This document shows positions 1 to 11,206 of a stretch of DNA of 64,000 nucleotides, piece after piece. How positions within the stretch are numbered: the first letter of the stretch is position 1; each line of letters starts with the position of its first letter. The position numbers were made by a program, and so were the translations under genes. Below the pieces are notes generated by a model that was not told the origin of the DNA, searched no databases, and was given only the letters and a program-made list of their open reading frames with translations. Source of the DNA: Krasilnikovozyma curviuscula (Eukaryota; Basidiomycota; Tremellomycetes; Cystofilobasidiales; Mrakiaceae); contig MVAQ01000032.1 of NCBI GenBank assembly GCA_014825775.1, forward strand, positions 1-64,000, in the 5' to 3' direction.

Positions 1-42
1 AGCCAAGGAAGCAGCTCCCTGCTGGGCTGGGGGGGGTGACAT
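1..42 (-). CDS. possible 5' end of a gene leaving the window
   Basis: On the minus strand an ATG at 40-42 opens a frame of 14 codons (Met-Ser followed by three prolines, then Ala/Gln-rich) that runs off the left edge. The start resembles proline-rich fungal N-termini, but nothing in so short a stretch identifies a product. It could equally be chance. Only the adjoining sequence can settle it. Confidence 0.2.
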   Translation of the reverse strand, partial: MSPPPAQQGAASLA

Positions 43-421
43 CCTGCTGATACTCCTTCTTCAGTAGTCAGTCTCCCAAAAGACTTGAGACTTTTTCTAA
101 AGACGCTGAATGGGCGTGATATGGCAACGCAACTCAAACCCACACACAGCTCGTCTAGAGCCATGGACAAACGCCACGAACTTTCGCAGAGTAAAGTCGA
201 AATTGGAAGAAGATAGAGTTGACGGAATGGTTATACCATAGATTAGTAGAAAAATCAAAACGGCTGGGGACTGGGATACACAACTTGCTGACTTCTCGTT
301 GCACCACATTGTTTTGATTTATAGCGCAAACCAGGGTGCAAAGTTTGGCAGCTTAAAGGCAATCAACCAACCCCTCGTGAACTCATACTAACGCTGGAAT
401 ATACAGCTCGAAAAAGCAGTC

Positions 422-473
422 AAGATCTACGCTAGTCACAGCGAACTTCCCACTTGTGTAAAGCGTAGATCTT
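422..473. repeat. perfect 12-bp inverted repeat with 28-nt loop
   Basis: AAGATCTACGCT at 422-433 is the exact reverse complement of AGCGTAGATCTT at 462-473. Flanking bases (TCAAG before, CTTGA after a short gap) can extend the pairing with a bulge. It lies in non-coding DNA. It could be a terminator-like RNA hairpin, a binding site for a dimeric protein or a remnant of a small element. No second copy was noticed in the window. Confidence 0.6.
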
Positions 474-922
474 TAGCTTGAGTGACAGAGAGCTTCGAAA
501 CTTGGTGTCTTTACCCAAAAACATGATGATATAACAGAAAGCAAACGACTGGAGCTCACGGGAAAAGGAAAAGAATACAAGGCCAATATCGGTTTGATTG
601 TCCGCCTGAAGTTCAAGTTGGTGATGTAGATCATGACCATCCTCGCGGCTTACTCACTACTGCATCATGATCCAGTACATTGCTGATAGTTCAAAGTGAA
701 TCAGAGGTCAAAGGAACAACTGTGGAAACAGAAGGGTCTCAATGATCTGCGGCATATTGACGAAACGGACGGAGAAAGAGAAAGCAGGCGGTCACCCGGG
801 CTGTCATGAGCCAATGATGCAAGAGAAGCCACACAGGTGTAATAGAGAGTAGGTAGCGTATAGGTCGCGACAGAAACCAGCACCAGGTCCATGAACTGAA
901 AGAAAGTATGAATAACGAAACG

Positions 923-1120
923 ACCATCACATTTCTTTTTCCTGTAGAGAGACAGTTGGGTCAGCAACCCATCCAGCGACGAGGGAGGCGGAAATCCGGT
1001 GCACCCACTCCTACACCTAATGCAAGCTCTCGAGATGTACTTCCCTTCCTTGGCTGGTCTTGATTCGGCTGCATCCTTTCCAGAGTATTTGGAGGTGAAA
1101 AGGGAACTTCACCTACTTAG
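923..1120 (-). pseudogene. fragment resembling the first half of a Zn2Cys6 DNA-binding domain
   Basis: Reading the minus strand from about 1120, an open stretch ends in ...ISRACIRCRSG at 1005. A good donor (GTGCAC) and acceptor (CTCTCTACAG) bound a 63-nt intron at 942-1004. Splicing in phase gives RACIRCRSGKKKCDG, which has the C-x2-C-x6-C spacing and the basic patch of fungal zinc binuclear cluster transcription factors. The second half (C-x2-C-x6-8-C) could not be found downstream, no ATG lies in frame upstream before a stop, and no room remains for the large regulatory domain. It is therefore best read as a relic, a mis-assembled gene or a striking coincidence. Confidence 0.3.
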
Positions 1121-1191
1121 ATAAAGTCAACTGCAAACTCCAAACTGTTTTCGACGCCCACCTGCTACTCAGGATCTTCTTTCTAGTTGAT

Positions 1192-3051
1192 ATGAATCAG
1201 TCGGAACCTAACATCAATGAAGACCTCTCTTCGATGATGGACAAGATCAGTGCCTTGGAGAGTCTGGTGGATTCTTTAAAAAAAAAGGCAGTCGAGCTTA
1301 AAAATCTGGATTCTCAGCGTGAAGAGCTTAGCCAAGGTCTCGACAAACTCAATCTTGCTGTAGATGACTCTAGTCTGGATGAACCTAGTGCGTTGTTTCA
1401 ATACAAGAGTCTCCTACCTATCAGATTGATGAACTTGGTTGGTCGTTTTCCAGTCGCTTCAACTTCGACCTCGCCATACCCATTCTCTCTTCCCGAATAT
1501 GTAAGCACTCGTTTTCCGCAAAAGAATATATATATATATATATTTACTGAACCGCCTTGCTTTCGTTCAGACTCGTTATGGGCGCCAGATGATATTGGAA
1601 GGAATGGGCGAGCCAGGCTAGTTACTTTCCAGCGCTATTTCAAGATGGAGAGAAACTAATTTGAGGCAAAACTCCGTAGGCCAGTTGAAACTCAAAAACG
1701 CTTCGGTGTTAGTGGTCGGTGCTGGTGGTCTGGGCTGTCCTGCGCTTCAGTATCTGGGCGCTGCCGGAGTCGGTAAGTTTACCTTCTAGTCGCTGTGTGC
1801 CTGAACGTCATGTTGACGGTTAGAAAACAGGCAAAATTGGCATTGTCGATCATGATACCGTAGAATTCTCGAATCTGCACCGTCAGATACTGCACACAGA
1901 AAATACTGTAGGATGGCTCAAAGTTGAAAGCGCGAAGCACACTTTACTGGCGTAAGTCCAAGCCCTGTCATATTGGTGAGCCTCATCTGATGCCCTTCAC
2001 TGAAATATCGAAACAGTTCCAACCCACATCTGGACATCACAACCTATCCGACCTCTCTCTCAGCCGAAAACGCCCTATCTCTCATAGCGCCTTACTCTCT
2101 GATCCTCGACTGCACCGATCTTCCCCTCACTCGGTACCTCATAAACGACGCTTGTGTTCTCTTAAAAAAGACGCTTGTTTCTGGAGCTGCTCTCGGTTTC
2201 CATGGTCAGGTGGCGGTCTACAACTTTGGGGAACAAGGAGCATGCTATAGATGTGTCTGGCCAACAGTGCAGAAGAGGGAGAAAGGGGGAACGTGTGAAG
2301 AAGAAGGTGTTCTGGGTGTCGTAACAGGTATCATTGGCAATTTACAGGCACTAGAAGCTATCAAAATCATCACTGATTTGCGTAGTGAGTCTAGAGATCT
2401 GCACTGTCTAACCAAATTCTTGCCTGATTCGTCCCTCTTCGTAGACCCATCAACTCCCCAGACTCTAACAATTTTCTCAGCTCTCTCATCTCCGCCTTTC
2501 AGGACGATTAAACTTCGAGCCAAGCAACCCACCTGTCGGATATGCTCAGGAGCGATCAAGAGCCTGGAAGACGAGGACTACGTGACGTTCTGCGGGGGTC
2601 GAGAAACAGATTGGAACGCGGAAGGAATGAAGAGCGGGGCGCGGCGCGTTGGAGTACAAGACCTATCTGAAGCTCTGATTTCTGGGAATGCTCTCCCTTC
2701 GAACGTCGTAGACGTCAGATCAACAGCGCAGTTCTCCATCTGCTCTATTCCAGGATCGATCAGTGAGTGTCCATTCTTAGGCCGACTATGGGCATTTCTA
2801 ATCCCTTTTCTACTGCAGATATCCCCATTGAAACTCTACTCGCTTCTCCTGCTCTTCCTGATTCTGTCGATTTCACCAAAACAGTGTACTTCTTGTGCCG
2901 ACGAGGGAACGATTCCAAAGATGCAGTAGAGGCGATACTTGCAGCGTCAACAGATGCGCAGAAAGGAGTGAAAGAGGACCTACTAGTGGATGTCAAAGGT
3001 GGCTTGGTCGCTTGGGCTAAGATTGTAGACACTAATTTCCCTTTGTACTAG
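1192..3051 (+). CDS. UBA4: Uba4/MOCS3-type adenylyltransferase and sulfurtransferase
   Basis: This enzyme adenylates the C-terminus of the ubiquitin-like protein Urm1 (and MoaD-type proteins where present) and transfers sulfur to it, feeding tRNA wobble-uridine thiolation in the cytosol. The spliced protein is about 510 residues. After a coiled N-terminus come TRYGRQMI, the Rossmann ATP motif [12 protein letters not shown], the [15 protein letters not shown] loop, DCTD, a CYRC zinc pair, the conserved cysteine in [11 protein letters not shown] and the second zinc pair CRIC. The C-terminal rhodanese domain carries the persulfide cysteine in FLCRRGNDS. Five introns are inferred, at about 1501-1570, 1617-1679, 1776-1850, 1952-2016 and 2762-2818. 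The second starts with GC instead of GT. The family and both catalytic cysteines are clear. The exact N-terminal exon is less so. Confidence 0.93.
1525..1543 (+). repeat. AT dinucleotide microsatellite
   Basis: A run of about nine AT units lies inside the first intron of UBA4. It is likely length-variable and has no evident function. Confidence 0.8.
1617..1679 (+). other. GC-AG intron in UBA4
   Basis: The exon ending ...GAGCCAG must join GCCAGTTGAAACTC to give the conserved EPGQLKLK. The frame otherwise meets a stop at once, and no GT lies at a usable place. The intron therefore runs from GCTAGT to CCGTAG, 63 nt, a non-canonical GC-AG intron. Confidence 0.75.
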
Positions 3052-3108
3052 TCCAATCTGTATCGATCCATCTTTGGCACTACTTCAGCTAGCTCATTCG
3101 CAATGGCT

Positions 3109-5033
3109 TCATCCTTTTTCGTAGTGACCGCCTTTTCGTGATGATCCAGTAGGAGGTAGTCTACTGTGAGCAGAGGCGTACAAGCTCGATTCGTCTTCGG
3201 ATTGTTCTGTGATTGTTGAGACACGACGATGGTGATGCTTCCAAACCGATGGATAAGAGGTATCAATTGAGTCAGGAAGCGTGTCTTCCTGTGGGTTTTG
3301 CGATGTAGAAATTGAGTCAATTGCATTGGCTGAGATGGACTGATGATGAAGAAGCTCTGGGCGAGTTTGCTGTATCGATTGACGGGCAACTGGCGATGCG
3401 TCCCACGCTCTGATCAAGGAGATTATCAGAGTTTGAAGAATGTTTGGACGGGATTCAGTTCGTTTCATGACAGGGCTGCTCAATTCAGGATCAGCAGGGA
3501 GTATCATGGGATGAAGCGACGCGAACTCACCCGATTATTAGCTCTTTCCTCTCTGCGTTCACCTCCCCAAACAGCCATTCTGAGTTCTGAAGGTTTGTCA
3601 GCGCATAGAATGAAGATCGATTGGCGATAGCGTGAGCATAAACTGAAGCTTGAAGGCCATTTGAGAAATGAGACATGTATTCGCCGAACGAGGGGTGCTG
3701 CGTCATCTTGGGATACAGGTGCCATCGTCCCTGGAAGCGCAAGAAGAGTAAAGTCAGCACATAATAGCTCGATCGTCAGGACTGGGGTGGCTCACAGCTG
3801 GTTCACCGTCACACTTCCCCTTTCTGAACCAGGTCATTATTTTATCGATTCCGACATCGCTCCTTCTACTCTCAATTACTTCGACTGTGAATATTCGAAC
3901 ATCAGTATTGAACTGGTCGAGCAACACGAGGGTAGAAAGAAGGCCTGAAGAGAGCGAGTCAGTTCGGACAGTTTGAGAAAGGAAGCTGGGAAGAATAATC
4001 TACCGGGATTGACAATCAAAGAAGCTGTGGTATGTTTCTCCACTCGATCTGAACAATATGCAGGGTTAGTCAGTATAGTATGTTTTCAAAATACCTGCGT
4101 GCATTGCGATTTACAGAAGTCATAACTTGAGCTAGCTGGCCGCACCAGATGCAGAATTGACAGAGCGGTCCTCAGCACAGTTCTATTCAGCCACTCCACG
4201 CCTGCTCCGCTCCCGTGAGTTAACTCGTCTGCAACTACCAGATAGTTGACATTTTCGAAGTCTTTGGAGGCAAGAGAGAAGATTGCTGGTAGAGTTTGTG
4301 ATGACCTCTGACTTTGTGATTGTATTAGTGTTGCTGCAGTTGGAAGCTCTTTCTCGGCAGCTTCGGAAACGTATCTCAAGAAACATCAGATGAGGAAGCG
4401 AGAAACAGGTGGAAGTCTCAATTCACCTCGCATGATGTTTTCACTCCACTCCTGAGAGCGCTTCCTAGTTATCATCGTGAGCTCCTTCGCAGCAGCTTGA
4501 TCGCCAGGTTCCACACAGTTGTATTTAGCCCATTCAATAACATCTGGGCCATATATAGGAGGAATCCAAGGACCGCGGTATTCCATGCGAGCTTTGGAGT
4601 TGCTCTCTGATCCGTCGTCGAAACGGAAAATGTTCGGTGCAAGGGGAATGACTGATCGAGCGGCGTATAGGGAGAGATTGGAAATGGGATCGAGGTATCT
4701 TCTGGTTGAGCTGGTTGATCGGGAACGACTGAGGTTTGGTTGGGCGGGATTGGTCATGGTGATGGGAACGATGGGACTTCTTCCTGCTCGTTGCGCTGCT
4801 GCAAATTCCTCCATTCGTCGAGATTCCTCCAATTCCCAATCTACACCTTCACATCCTCTGATACAGCCACATCCCCAATCATCTGGGAGAGGAGCAAAGC
4901 GGCAGCGCCAGTGTTGGCAGCAGTCACAGCAGTCGCCGCTGCAATCCATCGGTGCACAGTTGCAGCAGATACAGAAGGTGTCCGAGAGACAGACACAAGA
5001 GTCGTGGCAGATGTCGCTGAGAGCTACGCCCAT
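3109..5033 (-). CDS. cysteine-rich protein of unknown function
   Basis: I do not recognise this family. The spliced protein is about 535 residues. The first 62 residues hold 16 cysteines, many as CC, CxC or CxxC (for example CHDSCVC and CSGDCCDCC), followed by a Ser/Arg-rich linker and then a part with repeated W, Y and P (RGPWIPPIYGPDVIEW). The middle has ordinary globular composition (STLVLLDQFNTDVRIF, SFGEYMSHFSNGLQASVYAH), and the C-terminal 130 residues are Ser/His-rich and probably disordered. The first intron fits best as 4364-4435 using acceptor CCGAAG. Four more introns were placed at about 4030-4091, 3945-4010, 3730-3795 and 3480-3534. The cysteine cluster could bind metal or be palmitoylated to hold the protein on a membrane. 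No signal peptide is seen. The gene ends 57 bp from the convergent UBA4 stop. Confidence 0.7.
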
Positions 5034-5521
5034 CTTGAGAGAACATCCAGTTTCTGAGGTAATGAGGAAGTGTCTTCACCGCTTGAGCTGGAAAGAGGCT
5101 GAGAGGGAATCGCCTGACTGTAGAGAAATAGGATTCTATGCACGCCGACGACTGGAGAAGATTCGAGGTGGTATAGATGGGAGGAATTGTAGGGCTAGTT
5201 TGAATTAACCAAGACCAAACAAGTCCAAAAGGATGAACTAGATACATACTTCCTCTTTGTCTCTCCACTGGTTCTTTTGCGAACCCCACAGGTTCTATTC
5301 TATTCAAAACGTAATGACTGGACCTTTTGTTTTCTCTGGATATGATGGTGGTCGGAGGAAACAGAAGGCTAGCTCGAAAACCTCAAGTCAAAATTAGAGC
5401 GGACCTTGCATGGCCGATTCTCAAACTCCGACGATGTTGTTCTCCCCTCGCGGCGCGACCTACTACTTTTAGAAGCAAGGAGAGTGCTCAGATAGATGTG
5501 AGAAATGCATCTCAACGGCTT
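5034..5521. other. intergenic region
   Basis: This gap holds the promoter of the cysteine-rich gene and the 3' end of the hydrolase gene, both on the minus strand. No further gene was seen. Confidence 0.5.
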
Positions 5522-7075
5522 CTACAAATCCAAAAAGTCACGAATCTGGTTCATGGCGCCCTGAGACGATAGTTGAGATCGTTGTACAAAAGCGAAAAGT
5601 CAGCAATCGCAATACAACTACCACCAGGAGTTTGAAACAAAACTTACCTCTGTTGTTGCAACTCTATTGTGTCCACCATGATTGACTTCTAGCCAAACCA
5701 CCCTTCCACCTTCTTTAGCCCAGCCACGCTTCAGTATCCTCTGCACTCCGTACCCAGGTATCTCTATCTTTTCAATCAACGAGTTTTTCTTCGCATTTCT
5801 AATGGCAGTTTGCGCCTGGATCTTGTTTTTCAACTCTGGAGTGATTTCTACTTTAGCCAAGGTGGAAAAGTCGAAGGATGGTGGGAGGAGATGGTCGATC
5901 AAGCCTTCAAACAGAGCTTCTGAGTGACTTGATGGTATGTCATTGTCGTCTTTGGCATGAATCAAGAGAATGTTTGTGCTTGAGTTAGAGGAGGGTGATG
6001 TTGTGGTCGGAGATAACGAGGTGAGAGAGTCGAACTTGGGTCTCAAGAATCCCAATAACAGCTCTTGAAGTACTGGCACTGATCGCAGAGGCGACAGGAT
6101 AGGAATGAATGTTCCAATTTTGTACGTTGACATCAAAGTCCTGAGCGATGAGAATGGAGCGACCAACACCAGAGCCTTTGGATGGATACCTAATGTGATT
6201 CACGTCAAATGACTATGTCACAACATCAAGCTGATGAAGAACGTTACATACCTTCCGCTCTAAGTCTGCCAACAAGTCCAGAACCAACACCAGTTCCTAG
6301 AGACTGTCCCATGATGGTAATAGCAGATACATTTCCACCATTATGTTCCAAGACATAATCGAAGACGGCTCTCGCGTCGATGAACAGACCTTCCTCCGAG
6401 GGAGAGCCAGTAGAGTCTGCAAACCCACGGTAATCAATAGCAACTACGTTGACGTTCATTATTGACGACAAGGAGGAGTAGGTCCAGATTCTGGCAGGCG
6501 CTGCTCGAGTGGCAGCCTGAAAATTGAAATTCGGGGCTGATCAGATAAAGGCTTTGAATGCCAAAACGCAATGCCTGCTCACATTTCCATGGAAGTATAT
6601 AATAGTTTCACGCTCTTTGAGTGCGTCCATAAATACTTGATCGTCGAGTGCCTTCAAAGGTGGATAGTTGACCTCAGACCTGTAGACATCGTTCGGTCTT
6701 CAAACAACAGAAGTTAGAGCTTTCATCAGCAGAAAGGATCACAGTCTCCACTCACAAGATATGCCAAGCACCCAGCAGCTCTCCATCAGGTGTTGGAAGG
6801 TTGAAATTCCTGGTCTTGAACGGTGAGAGGTGGTATTTGTGGGGAGAGTTGAAATCGGCATTGAATGGGAACTTGACTAAGTGCATGAACAGAGCCGCTC
6901 GTTGGATCGGTGGGGTAATTAGGGCCAGCAGAAAGAGCACGTACACTCCTCCGATGACGAGGAGAGGAGTGTACGCCCGACCGAACAGAGACCTGGGACC
7001 AGCTTCCACATCTTCAGCCGGCTCAGCCTTAGTAACAGAGGAGTCAGTCTTGCTAACGGAGGACTTTTCAGCCAT
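5522..7075 (-). CDS. ABHD12-like membrane alpha/beta hydrolase
   Basis: This is a serine hydrolase related to ABHD12/ABHD13, enzymes that act on lysophospholipids or monoacylglycerol at internal membranes. The protein is about 425 residues. After a charged N-terminus one membrane segment is visible (YTPLLVIGGVYVLFLLALI, residues about 35-53). The hydrolase core follows with IIYFHGN, the AIDYRGFADSTGSPSEEG loop, the nucleophile elbow GQSLGTG, the acid in IHAKDDNDIP and the histidine in NHGGHN. The last exon was too short for an open-frame search: splicing at 5579-5646 adds GAMNQIRDFLDL before a TAG at 5522-5524, which closes the fold with the usual C-terminal helix. Four introns are inferred. 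The substrate cannot be told from sequence. Confidence 0.85.
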
Positions 7076-7303
7076 ATTCGTTGCGCCCAGTTGAGACTAT
7101 CGCAGTCTGAGGAGTGCTGCCCCTGCTGCCTGATGATTGCTGCGACAACTTGTATAGGTGGTGGCGAGCTTGCAGTGCCCCAAAAGTGGAACTGAATATA
7201 ATAAAATAATGAATCTTAATGCAGTTGAACATCGTTTCCAGGCCATTTTGTCATCGCGCATTCGCCTACGAAGACTCGCAATCTCTCAAGAAGAAGACAG
7301 CCA

Positions 7304-10300
7304 TCAATCTCTGACATCGCCAGCATCTGCTCTGAATTGAAGGTCTCTCTGGAGGGGGACGAGTAGCGTCAGTAGGTGGAAAATGGATGAAGAAGATCTG
7401 CAATTACACACCTCAGTCACCCCCAAGATCTCAATTCCTTCCACGACCCTGACTCTTCTTCTTCTTCTGCCCAACTCTGAAATTTCGATATTATCCAGTT
7501 GGACTCTACCAGAGTAGACTTCAGGGATAAGTTTTTCTTGGTAATCGAATCTATAGGGAATGAGGGACAAGAGTTGTTGTCAATCACAGTCAGTGACTGG
7601 CAAAAGAGACGAAGTCGAAAGGGCCCACTCACATCATCGTAGTAAAGAGAGTACTTGATAACGCAGGATGTCCAAACTTCTGATCCAGAGACAGACTCGG
7701 GGAAGCGAACATGCCTTGTCTACCATAAAGTCCTCCGTTTAAATCAGAAGCGTCTAAGTTGGCGCCGACAGCTTCTTTGATGTCCCTCTTGACTTTGGAA
7801 GCAAATTTCTGGAGTTTAGGTTGTTTGATAGTCCTTGATGGTTTCTCAACCAGGTTCGTTCCTGATTCAGACTCTGCGTTTGAGGTTGGGGAGAGAAGCT
7901 CGGATTTGTGAAAACGAGGGTATTCACGAAAAGTTTGGCGAAGACGCCAAATAATAAGTCTCTGGAAGCTGCCCAGAATGGCGAAAGGGACAGCGGAGAC
8001 GATGGAAGGAGCGACGTTGTCTGTTTGAAGTGCGACAGCTGGAACGGGTTGCATCAAGGTCAGAGCAAAGTTTCCCAGCTAGAACAGAATCGCAGACTCA
8101 CTCAAAACCATGAAGCCATTCATAAACACCAAACAAACCATTAGTCTATCAATCAGAAGAGGCCACATTGCACCTCCTGTCTCAATGACCGTAGAGTTAA
8201 CGAACAATCTACAAACCAGCAAAGGTTTTGAGCTGGACCGTGAACTGAAAGAGGAAACGAAAGCTTTTTACAGTTGGTGCTTAAACGTGACATATGACAA
8301 ACACAGAGAAGCCGCAGCAAAAGTAGGCACCAAAGGTGCCAGTGGTGCATAAACGAGGCCAATAGCGGCAATGAGAAGCTAGAGAAAACAAAGAAAACTC
8401 AGATGCCCAGTGAAAACTTCTCGGAGAAATGGAAACCAAACCCACTATGGATGCATAGATTGCAGAGTATTTGAAGATCTGAGGCTCGCTTCGTTTCCTA
8501 AGGGACCTTGGAGTCTTCGCCAGCAAAGACGTGCTTCCAATGATCAGCAGCTTGACGAGAGCGGCCAAGTCGAAGATGGCGAGGAAAACTCGCAGCGATA
8601 ACCAAGTAAGCCAGTAAGACGATTGTTGGTTATAGGCAGAAGAAATCGCTTTTGGAAGACCAGAAACAGAGGAGATGATGACCCCCGAATCACCCTCTGA
8701 GACACCGTTTACGACGTTGATGATGAGGGCTATGGGAAGGAAGGAGTCAGTTAAAGAGGAGCATTTTAGGATCAAAGACTGAGGCTTCACAGAGTATCAC
8801 AGACAAGATCGAGAAAACGAAGAGCTGAGAGATGGTGTAAAGAAGCCATAGACGTCGAAACAAAGTCTGCTGGAGGGAAGAATTTGTGTACTAGGAGACA
8901 CAAAAAACGATTATTCTGTCAAGTTGCTCCCAATCAGCAGAGCATTTGAAAAACTAACAGCACCTTGAAGCTTCGACAGCGATACAAGTATCTTAGGCAA
9001 GAAGAAGGCGAAAATGGCAGATAAGAGCGGAGAGATGATTCCCGAGACGAAAGAGAACGAAGTCTCATTTGCAGTTCTCCAAATACTCAGAAAAGTCAAG
9101 TACTGAGCCAACGTGTTGAGGTTAGCAACTGCTGAGACCAGAGCAATGGGAATAGTGTACCAAAAAACTACGAAGACAAGGAGGATACCAAAGCTGAGCC
9201 TCATCCACCAGATTGACGACGCAGGTAGTGTGAGGTTTTGCCAGATCTGAGGAAAAACAAAGAAAGTGAGATATAAGCAGAAAAAAGAGCAGGAGATAGA
9301 TAGCCTTACTATATCGTCCTTGTGAGGTGCACTGTAGAACTTGGCGCCGTCAGGGTGACACTTTCTCAACTGGTTGACTACAGCTTGGGCCTGCGCAGCC
9401 GATGCGAAGGAGTAGAAGCCTATAAGAATAGAAATTGCGTTGGGATCCTCAGATCCTACACTCCACAAGGCTGTCATCACTCACCATAATTCTCTGTCTC
9501 AGCCTCACCAAACTTGCTCCTCTCTACCTCAACCTCTGTCTCTTTAACCCTCACAAGCTCCGTCAACCAATCGATCTTATCCAACACTCTGCCGCCGATT
9601 AACCCAAGAAACCCACCGACCCTCTTGACTGGCCGCTCTCTGCCATCTATCGTACCGTCCCTCATGTACTTGATCAGCGTCTTCTCTAGGTCACAAACGG
9701 CCTCGTTGTGCGCGTCAATCTTATCGGGCAGGTCGCCGATGCGATGACCGATGTGGTACGAAGTTGGATCAAATTCTGGATTGAGGGAGAGGATGAGAGA
9801 TTTGAGGCCGTCGTCGGACCGTTTTGATTTGGGGATCTGAACGACCTGATGCCGCCATGAGTAGTTAGCTTCCACAGATGAGCAGGTTGAGAGTGAGTGC
9901 TCTCACCAGGAGGGTGCGATGCTCTATTGAGTCTGTGAACTCGCGAGATGCGAACCAATCTCGACGGCGCTGGTTCATCCTCTGGTAGTGGAAGTATATC
10001 AAGGCAAGTGCGATGACAGCTGCCGGGGTTTCAGTACCATTCAGAAGATGTAATAAGACAAATTGTCACTCTCACTCACTGAATAAGTACGCGAAGCCGA
10101 TATGAATCCATATCCAGTTGCCACGCACTGAGAAGTACACAACACGTCACTTCGAGATCGAAACGAGACAGCTACAACAAGAACGAACCTTGAGCGATAG
10201 TCAGTTCACTGAGACTGTCCCGAGAACCCGATGCGACGTTTCTTTGGTTATAAATGTAGTTAATTGGGAGAAGACAGCCTACTGCGAGGACCATGAGGCA

Positions 10301-10846
10301 AACGAAGAGTTGCGAAAGCAGGCGTAGGAAGCGCAAGAAACACACAGCATCCAGACCTTGAAAAGAACAAGCCAAAATACAGGTTTCATGCCTTGAAAAG
10401 CTGACGGTAGAAAAAAAAATCACTGACCTAGTTTGAGTACCATCTCGTCTTCTCCTACTGTCAGTAGCGCTCGGATCCAAGAAAATCTCCCCTTCTCCAG
10501 GTTGATTTGCTTATCGTCGGCTGAGTAAACATAACGCGGAGAATACACTAGCTCGTTTCTTGGTCTTAGCACCTGGAACAGAATGATCGATGCCAACTGG
10601 GTGGAGAGGTTTATCAGGAATGCGACAGGCAAAGTTGTTGAAGTCAAGGGAAGGACGCACGCTGATTCCTGTCATTAGAATGCATTGAGAGAGGACCGCT
10701 GTGACTGATACCCTGCTGAGCTTGTCCTGGCTGTGATAGGAAGGTGAAAGTAGACTCAGACAAAGGCACAGGGGGACAATGAAACGGAATACTGACTACT
10801 CAGTCCCAATGGAAGTCACATTCGACGTGACATTGGCCAGCGACAT
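7304..10846 (-). CDS. CSC1/OSCA (DUF221) 7TM calcium-permeable stress-gated channel family protein
   Basis: Members are plasma-membrane or ER/vacuolar cation channels or lipid scramblases related to TMEM63. The protein is about 900-950 residues. Family marks in order are LRPRNELVYSPRY after the first membrane helix, a cytosolic RRM-like domain (TLLVVQIPKSKRS, FYSFASAAQAQAVV, APHKDDIIWQNL), then the pore helices (FGILLVFVVFWYTIPIALVS, LLSAIFAFFLPKIL), AIIN/NVVNGVSEGD and GGAMWPLLIDRLMV. A basic tail follows. The start is inferred: ATG at 10844-10846, an 87-nt intron 10713-10799, a short exon encoding VSVTAVLSQCILMTGIS, and a 64-nt intron 10597-10660. This gives a Asn-glycosylatable N-terminus (NVTSNVTS) and a complete first helix. 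About ten further introns interrupt the gene. The neighbour at 11207 is divergent. Confidence 0.85.
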
Positions 10847-11206
10847 GTCTTCGTTGTCCTACTGGTTGGAGATGACGGATAGGGAAGAGCGAGCATTTCG
10901 AGCTGCGAACCAGAACTGTAATGCTCCTGGCCGTGTTTTGAGAAAGTCTAAGGGGGCGTCATTATCATTTGGTGCTTAAACTCAGTCTGGCATCACATCG
11001 GACTGTGCAGGACGTCATGTCACCAGACGAACTTGAACCAAGCAAAACGAGGAGGAGTGATCGTTGGGTAGAAATTCCGGCGTCGTGCGGGACCTTGCCA
11101 TTCCATAGCTGGAAAGAAATCGTCGACGGAGAAAGTCCCGCTTGTTTCGCCGCTATCCTTCACCATTCCCAGACTTTTCGGCAACCCGTAGCAGCTTCTC
11201 AGCAGA
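10847..11206. promoter_or_regulatory. divergent promoter region, CSC1-like gene and cupin gene
   Basis: These 360 bp separate two outward-facing start codons and must hold both promoters. No individual element can be assigned. An open plus-strand frame across 10969-11310 is a shadow of the cupin exon. Confidence 0.5.

Larger units (their letters stand above)
1..1191. other. unassigned region upstream of UBA4
   Basis: No complete gene can be built here on either strand. The stretch just before 1192 should carry the UBA4 promoter. It also holds the inverted repeat at 422-473 and the zinc-finger-like fragment at 923-1120, each listed separately. The remaining open frames are short, lack splice partners and look non-coding. 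Confidence 0.5.

Noticed and set aside
97..309. Minus-strand open frame of 70 codons near the left edge
   Set aside because: It begins at an ordinary stretch, has no splice partners, no family resemblance and a composition like the surrounding non-coding DNA.
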